A stretch of DNA of 22,844 bases, from contig JAJBVJ010000024.1 in the NCBI GenBank assembly GCA_020859875.1, forward strand, positions 1 through 22,844, in the 5' to 3' direction. The DNA comes from Rikenellaceae bacterium (lineage in GTDB: Bacteria; Bacteroidota; Bacteroidia; Bacteroidales; Rikenellaceae). Below are positions 14,947 to 22,580 of the stretch, one piece after another. Within the stretch, counting starts at the first letter, position 1; every line of letters begins with the position of its first letter. Under the pieces are notes generated by a model that searched no databases, was not told where the DNA came from, and saw only the letters and a program-made list of their open reading frames with translations. The position numbers were made by a program, and so were the translations under genes.

Positions 14947-16995
14947 TTAGAAGTACCTTACCCTGTTGTCGGTGACCTTAGCCGATTCGGACATTGCCTG
15001 GCCCAGCCTTTCGCTGAGGTATGAAGCGGCCGTGGCTTCGAGCCTGATCTTTTCGCTTTCCGCCGTGATCTCTTCGACGGGGTTGACCGCAGTTTTTTCG
15101 AAGATATAAACCGCTGTTTCACCCTTGACCGGCTTGGAAAGCCGACCCGCATTTGCGGCGGCTACAGCCCCAATAAGCCTGGGTCCCACCCCTACACCCG
15201 GAACGTCGAAAGGCGCGAAAGAGATCTCTTCTACGGTGGTTGTTTCCACGTTCCAGGAAGAGGCCACCTGCCGAAGATCGCCACCCTGCATATCGTCCAT
15301 GATAAGCCTGGCTTTCTTGTCCCTCAGGACGACGGGGCGTATCTGGTCGGCGACATCTTCGGGCCTGGAGTATTCGTCGGTACGCACTTCGGCCAGGGCG
15401 GCAATCACATAATCGCCTCCGATCTCCAGTATGTCCGAAACCTGACCCTTTTTGCTGTCGAAGGCCCAGCGTACCAATTCCCGCGAATCCTGGAGCCCGC
15501 TGATGGAGCGGTCGCTCGTGCGGATACGAGCCACCCTTTTTGCAAGTGCCCCTTCTGCCGAGGCCTTTTTGAAATTATCGTAAGAGCCGGAAGCCTCCGT
15601 AAGGAACTTGCTTGCCTGCTCATATATTTCCTGCTGTGTAGCCGAGCTCGGCTCTACTTTGTATCGGATGGTAGCTATTTGGGCTTTGCGCACAGGGGCA
15701 TCCTTTTCTGTGACCTGAACCACATGGATTCCGAAATCGGTATCTACGGTGAATACATCGCCGATCCGTGCAGCAACGACAGCGTCGCTGAATTCCGGCA
15801 CCATCTGTTCCGGAGCGAACCGGCCCAGGTCGCCGCCGTTCATCTGTGCCGAGGGGTCGATGGAGTATTCCACCGCCAGCATTTCGAAATCGGCTCCCTG
15901 ACGTATCGCACTCGCGATGCTGTCTGCCAGTTCCCGTTCGTTAGGCGAAACGAGAATATGCTTTGCGGCGACCTGTTCGGGCGCATAGGTGGCATCCGCC
16001 AGGCGGGCGAGGGTATAATAGTCACCGCTGAGTACGGGGCCGTACATGGCATCGGGATCGTTGAAAACCGTTGCGGCGATCGCCCTATCGACCTGGGTCT
16101 CGGAAAGGTATTGCTGGCTGGTCGTTATAGTCGAGTTATAGAGTGCGAACTGCATGGGATTGTCCGATTCTGCAAATTCGGCCGCAATTCCGTTGATATA
16201 TCTTTCGGCTTCCGCATAATCCCTTTCCGAGGGAAGAAGGTCGAAAACCACATATTCGATCTCCCTCGAAGGTTCCTGTTTATATTTCGATTTGTGGGCG
16301 TGGTAGTATTCCCTGATGTCGGCCATAGTGATGTTCACGAGGCTGTCGGCAATGGACGAATAGCTCTTTGCCGCCAATTCGATGTCGTAGGTGTTGCCGT
16401 AGGCAAGAAGCGAGGCTTCCGCTTCGAGGTCGGTAACATAGATCCCCTTTTCGATAAGAGCGAAGAATTTGCTCATCGAGCGCTGGTCGTTCATCTGCTC
16501 CTCCATATATTTCCAAAGGGCATCCAGGCGTCCCGATTGGTCGTAATCTTTCTGGATTATGAAGTTGCTCAGTACGGCAGGGTCGAAGATCCCCGTGCGC
16601 TGGTTGGCAAAATTGCCGGTAATCACAGGCGATAGATACTGCCCGCTGACCATATCGATCTGCTCGGCTTCGGAGTTCGAAAGACCCAGCCTTTCGAGGC
16701 CGGGACGGTAGACGTATTCGGCGACGAGTCCTTCCCAGGCCATATTGCGGGCTATGTCCGTCTCTTCACTCGAAAGGGCCTCTTTATTTTGCATCGTCTG
16801 CACGATCACCTGGAACCTCTCGGCCTGGTAAAGATATTCTTCGTAACCGATCTTGTGGCCGTCGATGGAGCCCACGGTGATTTTGGAGCAGCTGCGCGGG
16901 GTGAAATCGCCCATCAGGAAAGCTATCAGAGCAAGACCGATAACTATCGAGATAATAATACCTCCGCGAGTCCGTAAAGTGTTTAAACTTGCCAT
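14947..16995 (-). CDS. ppiD: Membrane-anchored periplasmic peptidyl-prolyl isomerase, PpiD type
   Basis: An envelope chaperone anchored in the inner membrane. The 682 residues start with one N-terminal membrane helix (about 12-29), and the rest is periplasmic. A SurA/PpiD-like N-terminal helical domain spans roughly 35-240, with the typical GSIDGHKIGYEEYLYQ opening. One parvulin rotamase domain lies at about 342-430, marked by KHILVS (345-350), GGDLGRF (387-393) and FGIHVVQV (421-428). A second, degenerate parvulin-like region may follow towards the C-terminus. PpiD helps newly secreted proteins leave the Sec translocon in E. coli; the same role here is inferred. It is monocistronic, with its own promoter and terminator, sitting between two decarboxylase operons that point toward it. 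Confidence 0.92.
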   Translation of the reverse strand: MASLNTLRTRGGIIISIVIGLALIAFLMGDFTPRSCSKITVGSIDGHKIGYEEYLYQAERFQVIVQTMQNKEALSSEETDIARNMAWEGLVAEYVYRPGLERLGLSNSEAEQIDMVSGQYLSPVITGNFANQRTGIFDPAVLSNFIIQKDYDQSGRLDALWKYMEEQMNDQRSMSKFFALIEKGIYVTDLEAEASLLAYGNTYDIELAAKSYSSIADSLVNITMADIREYYHAHKSKYKQEPSREIEYVVFDLLPSERDYAEAERYINGIAAEFAESDNPMQFALYNSTITTSQQYLSETQVDRAIAATVFNDPDAMYGPVLSGDYYTLARLADATYAPEQVAAKHILVSPNERELADSIASAIRQGADFEMLAVEYSIDPSAQMNGGDLGRFAPEQMVPEFSDAVVAARIGDVFTVDTDFGIHVVQVTEKDAPVRKAQIATIRYKVEPSSATQQEIYEQASKFLTEASGSYDNFKKASAEGALAKRVARIRTSDRSISGLQDSRELVRWAFDSKKGQVSDILEIGGDYVIAALAEVRTDEYSRPEDVADQIRPVVLRDKKARLIMDDMQGGDLRQVASSWNVETTTVEEISFAPFDVPGVGVGPRLIGAVAAANAGRLSKPVKGETAVYIFEKTAVNPVEEITAESEKIRLEATAASYLSERLGQAMSESAKVTDNRVRYF

Positions 16996-17055
16996 TTTTA
17001 TCTTGTTATTTCCGCTGTTTTGAATTCGGGTTCAGCCCTTGGACGAGCCGACCGC

Positions 17056-17089
17056 CAAAGATAATATTATTTTTGTTCTCTTCCGCAAA
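17056..17089 (-). promoter_or_regulatory. Promoter of ppiD
   Basis: On the minus strand TATCTTTG (17063-17056) is an exact TAnnTTTG, and TTTG (17089-17086) lies 22 bases upstream of it. The transcript would carry a leader of about 50 nt before the ATG at 16995. Confidence 0.6.
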
Positions 17090-17165
17090 ATGGGGCGGAA
17101 ATCACCCTTTGCAGCGCACGCGCCGCCGCTGTCGGGAAGAATCCCCAAAGAGATGCAAGTGTATG

Positions 17166-17203
17166 AAAAGAGGGTAAAGCGGCAATGCTTTACCCTCTTT
17201 TTT
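17166..17203. terminator. Terminator after mmdB
   Basis: AAAAGAGGGTAAAGC (17166-17180) and GCTTTACCCTCTTTT (17187-17201) form a 15-bp stem with a 6-base loop. The minus-strand copy ends in CTTTTC and starts 16 bases beyond the mmdB stop. The plus-strand copy ends in a longer T-run, so it could act both ways. Confidence 0.8.
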
Positions 17204-17217
17204 ATCGTTTGATATGC

Positions 17218-18387
17218 CTATGTAAGGAATCCGAGAAGAATACCGGCCGCTACGGCGCTGCCGATAACCCCTGCGACATTGGGCCCCATTGCGTGCATCA
17301 GGAGATAGTTCGATCGATCGTACTTCAGGCCCACGTCCTGGGAGACACGGGCGGCGGCCGGAACGGCCGATACTCCGGCATTCCCGATAAGGGGATTGAT
17401 CTTGTTGCCCGGTTTGAGAAACAGGTTCATAAACTTCACCATCAGCACCCCGCCCATCGTGGCGATGAAGAACGAACAGGCTCCGATAAAGAATATGAAC
17501 AGCGACCTCGGAGTAAGAAAGGTTGTGGCCTGGGTGGATGCCCCCACGGTGATGCCGATCAGAATGGTTACTATATCGATCATCGAACCGCTTGCCGTAA
17601 CGGCCAGACGTTTGGTCACTCCGCTCTCTTTCAGTAGATTACCTAAGAACAGCATGCCCAGCAGCGGAATGGCAGTGGGGACGATGAACGTAGTGAGAAG
17701 CACTCCGATAATCGGGAAAAATATCTTCTCCCTTTGTGAAACCGGCCGGGGAGGTTTCATCTTAATGACACGCTCTTTCTTTGTGGTAAACAGTCTCATC
17801 ACGATAGGCTGGATGAGAGGTACCATGGCCATATAGGAATAGGCCGATATTGCAACGGCACCGAGAAATTCCGGAGCCAGTTTCGAAGTCAGGAAGATTG
17901 CCGTGGGGCCGTCCGCACCGCCGATGATCCCGATGGAACCGGCTTCTGCGGCTGAAAATCCCATGGCCAGGGCTGCGGCGTAGGCGGCAAAGATGCCGAC
18001 CTGGGCAGCTGCCCCGATCAGCATTAGCTTAGGGTTGGAGATCAGGGCGGAGAAATCCGTCATCGCCCCGATACCCAGGAAAATAAGGGGGGGATATATT
18101 CCCTTCACCACACCGAAGTAGAGATAGTTCAGAACCGTGCCGTCTTCATAAATTCCGACCTCCGTCCCCGGTACGAACGGGATATTGCCCAGCACGATCC
18201 CGAATCCGATGGGAAGCAGCAGCATGGGTTCGAATTTGTACCGGATAGCCAGAAAGACAAAAAATATTCCGACAGCTATCATAATGAGGTGTCCCCAGGT
18301 TACGTTTGCAAAACCTGTAAGGGCCACAAAATCCCGGATATTGTCCGCCAGGAACGAGAAACCGCCGTTTGTTACCTCTGCAAGCAT
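17218..18387 (-). CDS. mmdB: Methylmalonyl-CoA decarboxylase beta subunit (Na+ pump)
   Basis: A 389-residue membrane protein that decarboxylates carboxybiotin and couples this to Na+ export. It has the family's GIIGGADGPTAIF (about residues 153-165, Asp159 being the ion-coupling residue), LIFLGIGAMTDF before it, and NPLIGNAGVSAVPAAARVS near the end. It is paralogous to the oadB product in this window, with a different N-terminus and loop lengths. It is last in the mce-mmdA-mmdD-mmdC-mmdB operon, one base after the carrier gene. The substrate assignment rests on the operon (CoA-type carboxyltransferase and epimerase), since beta subunits cannot be told apart by sequence alone. Confidence 0.93.
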   Translation of the reverse strand: MLAEVTNGGFSFLADNIRDFVALTGFANVTWGHLIMIAVGIFFVFLAIRYKFEPMLLLPIGFGIVLGNIPFVPGTEVGIYEDGTVLNYLYFGVVKGIYPPLIFLGIGAMTDFSALISNPKLMLIGAAAQVGIFAAYAAALAMGFSAAEAGSIGIIGGADGPTAIFLTSKLAPEFLGAVAISAYSYMAMVPLIQPIVMRLFTTKKERVIKMKPPRPVSQREKIFFPIIGVLLTTFIVPTAIPLLGMLFLGNLLKESGVTKRLAVTASGSMIDIVTILIGITVGASTQATTFLTPRSLFIFFIGACSFFIATMGGVLMVKFMNLFLKPGNKINPLIGNAGVSAVPAAARVSQDVGLKYDRSNYLLMHAMGPNVAGVIGSAVAAGILLGFLT

Positions 18388-18388
18388 A

Positions 18389-18835
18389 TTATTCGATGGT
18401 TAAGAGAAGGTCTCCTTCAAGGACGGAGTCGCCCCTGGAAACATTAATGGATTTGACAACACCCGAGCGGTCGGAGTCGATATTGTTTTCCATCTTCATG
18501 GCTTCGAGCACTACCAGATGCTGGCCCTCCCTGACGGTATCGCCTACATTGACCTTGAGTTCCAGTATGACACCGGGCAGCGGACTCTTCACTCCGCTGG
18601 CAGGAGCCGTGGCAACGGCCGGTTTGGCCACCTGTGCCCTCTCCCGGGGTTCCGGATTGGGGTTCGGGGCCACTTGGGTAAGTTTCTCCTGTTTCGCTTT
18701 TTTCGGTTTGCCTTCCCCTGCGAACTCCACGTTGAAGGAGGCGCCGTTAACCATCACTTCGGCAGTGGTATCGTTAACGTTCTCGATGGAAACATGATAT
18801 TCGTTTCCGTTTATGATAAAATCGTATTCTTTCAT
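18389..18835 (-). CDS. mmdC: Biotin carboxyl carrier subunit of methylmalonyl-CoA decarboxylase
   Basis: A 148-residue carrier that shuttles CO2 between MmdA and MmdB. The N-terminal half (1-40) is a short beta-rich segment seen in such carriers. Residues 42-80 are a Lys/Pro/Ala-rich flexible linker. The rest is a biotinyl domain with EAMKMEN, Lys114 being the biotin site, 35 residues from the C-terminus. Unlike OadA, which carries its biotin domain fused, the Mmd complex has a free carrier. A biotin ligase is needed for activation and is not in the window. Confidence 0.95.
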   Translation of the reverse strand: MKEYDFIINGNEYHVSIENVNDTTAEVMVNGASFNVEFAGEGKPKKAKQEKLTQVAPNPNPEPRERAQVAKPAVATAPASGVKSPLPGVILELKVNVGDTVREGQHLVVLEAMKMENNIDSDRSGVVKSINVSRGDSVLEGDLLLTIE

Positions 18836-18849
18836 TGCCGGATATATCT

Positions 18850-19755
18850 TTATTTTTTATTGAACTGCCTCAGACCGTATATCTTCGAACTCCACGGCGA
18901 ATAGGCCCGCGCCACGCGGTTTATGGTAAGTACCGAAGACTCCTTGTCGTGGAGTTCGTCGTGGTACATTTGCAGGGCCATGGCGATAGCCGCTATTTCG
19001 TCGCCCGTATAGGGGCTCTCCCAGGCTCCCTTGCTGCTCTGGACATCCATACCCGTTTTGGCTTTCTTGCTCGCTTTTTCCCTGCGCTTGCTCACGGCGA
19101 TCATGTAGTTGCCGAGCACCTTGAAACAGAGGAAGAGAATGAGCAAAACGGACATTACCACACAAACGGCCGTAAGGGCCATCACTCCACCCCGCGGATC
19201 CATTTGCCGGAAACGTTCATGGCGTGCGACGACGGGCTCCGTATCGTTGGTGGAATTAGGGGTGGTGCGGGGAAGGACGACGAATTTTTCCGTGCCGTCG
19301 CCCGTGGTCATATAACCGATGGACGTATCCTCTTTTTGCGCGGCGTAATCTATCGACACCTCGTCGATCACATCTTTCCCGTTTTGGCTGAGAAGGGCAA
19401 TGGATTCGACATCTTCGAGCGTAAAATTGGTGTAGAGTGTACCCTTGGTGCCCGTGCCCTCGCAGAAGAAAAGAACGTATCCGAGCGGGGAAACGACCGA
19501 GCGGGGATCGCCGGTAGGCACCCTGTATAGAGTCTGCGTACCGTTGGCGGTCATCCGCAGATAATAGCCCCCCAGGTCGACGGTGGTATGGCTCGTGTTG
19601 TGTATCTCGATCCATGAGGAGCGGTGCCCGTAATCGTCGACATAATTGTCTACGTTCTTGACCAGGACTTCGTTTATCCTCAGCCCGTGTGTCCGCCCGT
19701 ATCCCGCGGTGATGCCCAGCAGCGGGATAAGGAAAATCAGCAGTAATTTTCTCAT
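18850..19755 (-). CDS. mmdD: Lamin-tail domain fused to OadG-type gamma subunit (MmdD-like)
   Basis: The 301-residue protein has three parts. First is a signal-like hydrophobic N-terminus (4-18). Second is an exported lamin-tail (LTD) beta-sandwich at about 24-165, with LRINEVLVKN, SSWIEIHN, VDLGGYYLRM and SPLGYVLFF. Third is a membrane helix at 191-215 followed by a Lys-rich cytoplasmic tail. The tail ends in GDEIAAIAMALQMYH and YSPWSSKIYGLRQF, which I recognise as the C-terminal motif of OadG-family subunits. It should anchor the decarboxylase, with the LTD facing the periplasm. I chose the ATG at 19755 because it begins the signal-like segment and lies 4 bases after the mmdA stop. The frame is open for 25 more codons inside mmdA, but that extension has no family features. 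The LTD's role is unknown. Confidence 0.85.
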   Translation of the reverse strand: MRKLLLIFLIPLLGITAGYGRTHGLRINEVLVKNVDNYVDDYGHRSSWIEIHNTSHTTVDLGGYYLRMTANGTQTLYRVPTGDPRSVVSPLGYVLFFCEGTGTKGTLYTNFTLEDVESIALLSQNGKDVIDEVSIDYAAQKEDTSIGYMTTGDGTEKFVVLPRTTPNSTNDTEPVVARHERFRQMDPRGGVMALTAVCVVMSVLLILFLCFKVLGNYMIAVSKRREKASKKAKTGMDVQSSKGAWESPYTGDEIAAIAMALQMYHDELHDKESSVLTINRVARAYSPWSSKIYGLRQFNKK

Positions 19756-19759
19756 GGCG

Positions 19760-21322
19760 CTACAATGGGATATTATCGTGTTTCTTGGCCGGGTTGACAA
19801 CCCTCTTTGTGGCCAGCGACTGCAGGGCACGGATAACTCGGAAGCGGGTATTTCGCGGCTCGATCACATCGTCGATATAACCGTATTTGGCCGCATTGTA
19901 GGGGTTGGCGAATTGTTTACGGTATTCGTTTTCCTTTTCGGCGATCAGCTCCGCCTTCTTCTGCGGATCTTCGACCGCAGCGATCTCCTTGGAGGCCAGA
20001 ACCTCGATCGCTCCCGAGGGGCCCATGACGGCGATCTCGGCCGTGGGCCATGCATAGTTGAGGTCGCCGCGCAGATGCTTCGAACTCATTACGCAGTAGG
20101 CCCCGCCGTAGGATTTGCGCAGGGTTACCGTAACTTTCGGAACGGTGGCTTCGCCATAGGCGAAGAGCAGTTTCGCGCCGTGAATAATAACTCCGCCATA
20201 CTCCTGTCCCGTTCCCGGGAGGAATCCCGGAACGTCTACCAGCGTTACGAGCGGGATGTTGAAAGCATCGCAAAAGCGGACGAACCTTGCGGCTTTACGC
20301 GAGGCGTTGATGTCCAGAACCCCTGCCAGATATTTGGGCTGATTGGCCACGATCCCGACGCTCTGGCCGTTGAAACGTGCGAAACAGGTGATGATATTGG
20401 GCGCGTAGGCCTTCTGCGATTCGAGATAGATGCCATTGTCCACGATAGCCTTGATGACTTCATACATGTCGTAAGGCTTGTTCGGGTTGTCCGGGATGAT
20501 CTCATTCAACACGTCCTCCATGCGGTCGATGCGGTCGGTGCAGATCGCAAGGGGCGCATCTTCGAGGTTGTTCTGCGGCATGTAGCCCACCAACTTGCGG
20601 ATGAGCTCCATACACTCCTCCTCTTCATCCACAACGAAATGCGTTACACCCGATTTTGTGGAGTGGATCGAGGCACCGCCCAGTTGTTCCTGCGTCACGT
20701 CTTCGCCCGTAACGGTCTTTACGACCTTGGGCCCTGTAAGAAACATATAACTGGTATTCTTCTTCATGATGATGAAGTCGGTCAGGGCCGGGGAGTAGAC
20801 CGCCCCTCCCGCGCAGGGGCCGAGGATAGCCGAGATTTGCGGCACAACTCCGGAGGCGAGGATATTCCTCTGGAATATCTCCGCATAGCCGGCAAGGGCG
20901 TTGACCCCTTCCTGGATACGGGCACCCCCGGAATCGTTCAGGCCGATGACCGGGGCACCGTTTTTCATGGCCATATCCATCACCTTGCAGATCTTATTGG
21001 CCATGGTCTCGGAGAGTGAGCCGCCGAATACGGTGAAATCCTGGGCGTAGATATATACGAGCCTTCCGTCGATGGTTCCGTATCCGGTAACCACCCCGTC
21101 GCCGTAATAGCTTTCGGAGTCGATGCCGAAATTGGTGCAGCGGTGGGTAACGAACATGTCGAACTCTTCGAAACTTCCTTCGTCGAGCAGCATTTCGATC
21201 CTCTCCCGTGCGGTATATTTGCCTTTGTTATGCTGCGAATCGATCCTTTTCTGCCCGCCGCCGAGCTTTGCCTTCTCGCGGTTGTCGATCAATTCCTGTA
21301 CTTTTCCCAGATTGTTGCTCAT
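19760..21322 (-). CDS. mmdA: Methylmalonyl-CoA decarboxylase alpha subunit (CoA carboxyltransferase)
   Basis: A 520-residue acyl-CoA carboxyltransferase of the crotonase-fold family, with the two halves typical of MmdA and propionyl-CoA carboxylase beta. GGGQKRIDSQHNKGKYTARER opens the protein. SGGARIQEG at 131-139 forms the N-half oxyanion site, and GPCAGGAVYSPALTDF follows. The C half has DVPGFLPGTGQEYGG and RKSYGGAYCVMSSKHL. It moves the carboxyl of (S)-methylmalonyl-CoA to biotin on MmdC. The enzyme family is also used for propionyl-CoA carboxylation; the adjacent OadG- and beta-type membrane subunits point to decarboxylation with Na+ export. The start at 21322 leaves 88 bases after the mce stop, in which I see no extra gene. 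Confidence 0.95.
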   Translation of the reverse strand: MSNNLGKVQELIDNREKAKLGGGQKRIDSQHNKGKYTARERIEMLLDEGSFEEFDMFVTHRCTNFGIDSESYYGDGVVTGYGTIDGRLVYIYAQDFTVFGGSLSETMANKICKVMDMAMKNGAPVIGLNDSGGARIQEGVNALAGYAEIFQRNILASGVVPQISAILGPCAGGAVYSPALTDFIIMKKNTSYMFLTGPKVVKTVTGEDVTQEQLGGASIHSTKSGVTHFVVDEEEECMELIRKLVGYMPQNNLEDAPLAICTDRIDRMEDVLNEIIPDNPNKPYDMYEVIKAIVDNGIYLESQKAYAPNIITCFARFNGQSVGIVANQPKYLAGVLDINASRKAARFVRFCDAFNIPLVTLVDVPGFLPGTGQEYGGVIIHGAKLLFAYGEATVPKVTVTLRKSYGGAYCVMSSKHLRGDLNYAWPTAEIAVMGPSGAIEVLASKEIAAVEDPQKKAELIAEKENEYRKQFANPYNAAKYGYIDDVIEPRNTRFRVIRALQSLATKRVVNPAKKHDNIPL

Positions 21323-21410
21323 TTTTCTATGCGGATTAATTTTGTTCCCGCTGCGTTCAAACCCTGTGCCGGGGTATGCTCATGGGCGGCGGAAAACTTA
21401 TTTGCCGGAA

Positions 21411-21821
21411 TTACTTGTTCTTATCCTCACAGAATTCCGTAAGGACGCCGAAAGTAGATTTCGGATGGAGAAAAGCGATATCCAATCCTTCGGCACCCTT
21501 GCGCGGGGCCTTGTCGATAAGTTCGATGCCTTTCGAACTTACCTCCTCGAGAGCCTCTTCGATTCCGTCCACGGCAAATGCGATGTGATGCACACCCTGT
21601 CCTTTTTTTTCGATGAACTTCGCCACGGGGCTGTCTTGCGAAGTTGCTTCCAGAAGTTCGATCTTTACATCGCCGACCTTGAAAAAGGCTGTTTTAACTT
21701 TCTGGTCGGCGACCTCTTCGATATTGTAGCATTCGAGGCCGAGGATATTTTCCCAATACGGTATGGCTTCCTCGAGGCTCTTTACGGCAATGCCCAGATG
21801 TTCGATATGTGAAACTTTCAT
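21411..21821 (-). CDS. mce: Methylmalonyl-CoA epimerase
   Basis: It interconverts (R)- and (S)-methylmalonyl-CoA so that mutase product can enter the decarboxylase. The 136-residue protein has the paired vicinal-oxygen-chelate (glyoxalase-like) repeats. IEHLGIAV with His8 opens the first, KIELLEAT closes it, GVHHIAFAV opens the second and GVLTEFCE ends it. These give the usual His, acidic/polar, His and Glu metal ligands. It is the first gene of the mmd operon. The start follows an AT-rich leader with no Shine-Dalgarno sequence on this strand. Confidence 0.95.
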   Translation of the reverse strand: MKVSHIEHLGIAVKSLEEAIPYWENILGLECYNIEEVADQKVKTAFFKVGDVKIELLEATSQDSPVAKFIEKKGQGVHHIAFAVDGIEEALEEVSSKGIELIDKAPRKGAEGLDIAFLHPKSTFGVLTEFCEDKNK

Positions 21822-21878
21822 TTTTAAAGGAGATTATATTGATTTAATGAATTCTCAGCCAGAATTTCAGCTAATCCA

Positions 21879-21886
21879 CAAAAGTA
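21879..21886 (-). promoter_or_regulatory. -7 box of the mce-mmd operon
   Basis: On the minus strand TACTTTTG (21886-21879) is an exact TAnnTTTG and gives a leader of about 50 nt before mce. At the -33 position there is only TTTAA (21911-21907), a partial match. The rest of the 301-bp divergent gap (21822-22122) is AT-rich near mce and holds no gene I can support. A TACCTTCG at 22051-22058 could serve the plus-strand pair. Confidence 0.5.
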
Positions 21887-22111
21887 CAAGGATTTTTTGA
21901 TATTATTAAATCGTGCGTGAATTTTTTAACAATAAATCTGACCGATGTACCAATCTGTTTTCTTTACCCCCGGAAAGGGGCCGAAGCGGTGGTTCCTGCT
22001 GTGGTGACAATCCCCGGCCCGAAGGAAAATAGGATTAAAATTATATTTATTACCTTCGTAATCGTAAGCCGTCACAAAGCCGGGTTCGCACATGGGATCA
22101 CTGCTACCGAA

Positions 22112-22117
22112 AGGAGG
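22112..22117 (+). promoter_or_regulatory. Strong ribosome binding site
   Basis: AGGAGG (within AAAGGAGG) lies five bases before the ATG at 22123. A full Shine-Dalgarno is unusual in this window, where most starts lack one, and it supports this start codon. Confidence 0.65.
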
Positions 22118-22122
22118 CTTTT

Positions 22123-22578
22123 ATGAAGAAACTCATATTTGTACTGGCCGCGCTTCTTTTTACCACGGGTGCAGGCGCACAGAAACTCGCCATAGGCGAG
22201 AAGGCTCCGGAGTTGAGGATATCGGAATGGCTGTGGGGAGGCCCGTCGGACGACAGCAAGGCCAGGCTCATAGAATTCTTCCATCCCGGCAGTAGTCAGT
22301 GTGCCGCAAGGATCGGGAATATTTCGGCCATAGCCCGGAAATTTTCCGAAGAGCTCAATGTCATTTTGATTTCCAAAGAACCGGCCGAAAGTGTACGTAA
22401 GGTTACGGGAAAAGACGGCACCTATTTTGCCGCTATCGACGACGGAGGAAAGACCTTCGAGGCCTATTCCGTGAGATTTGTTCCCTTCGGTGTGCTGATC
22501 GACCGCAGGGGAAGGGTAGTCTGGTTCGGGAATCCGGTATCGCTTACCGAGAGCCAGATAAAAAGATTGATAAATTGA
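22123..22578 (+). CDS. Exported thioredoxin-fold protein with one cysteine
   Basis: A 151-residue protein with a signal peptide (1-19, cut after GAGA). It then shows a TlpA/AhpC-like pattern: GEKAPELRISEWLWG at 25-39, RLIEFFHPGSSQC at 49-60, a cis-Pro-like FVP at 119-121 and VLIDRRGRVVWFGNP at 124-138. At the active-site position the usual CxxC reads SSQC, so only Cys60 (its sole cysteine) remains and a normal dithiol cycle is impossible. It may act as a one-Cys redox or binding protein, or be non-catalytic. The stop is two bases from the meaB start, so the two are very likely co-transcribed, although a periplasmic thioredoxin-like protein has no obvious link with MeaB. The precise function is not recognised. 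Confidence 0.8.
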   Translation: MKKLIFVLAALLFTTGAGAQKLAIGEKAPELRISEWLWGGPSDDSKARLIEFFHPGSSQCAARIGNISAIARKFSEELNVILISKEPAESVRKVTGKDGTYFAAIDDGGKTFEAYSVRFVPFGVLIDRRGRVVWFGNPVSLTESQIKRLIN

Positions 22579-22580
22579 GT

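Noticed and set aside
19756..19830. Upstream extension of the LTD-OadG gene to an earlier ATG
   Set aside because: The extra 25 residues overlap the end of mmdA and precede a good signal-like segment that starts exactly at the ATG at 19755, 4 bases after the mmdA stop.
19646..21019. 457-codon plus-strand open frame opposite mmdA
   Set aside because: mmdA has clear carboxyltransferase motifs; the antisense frame shows no domain and arises from GC-rich codon bias.
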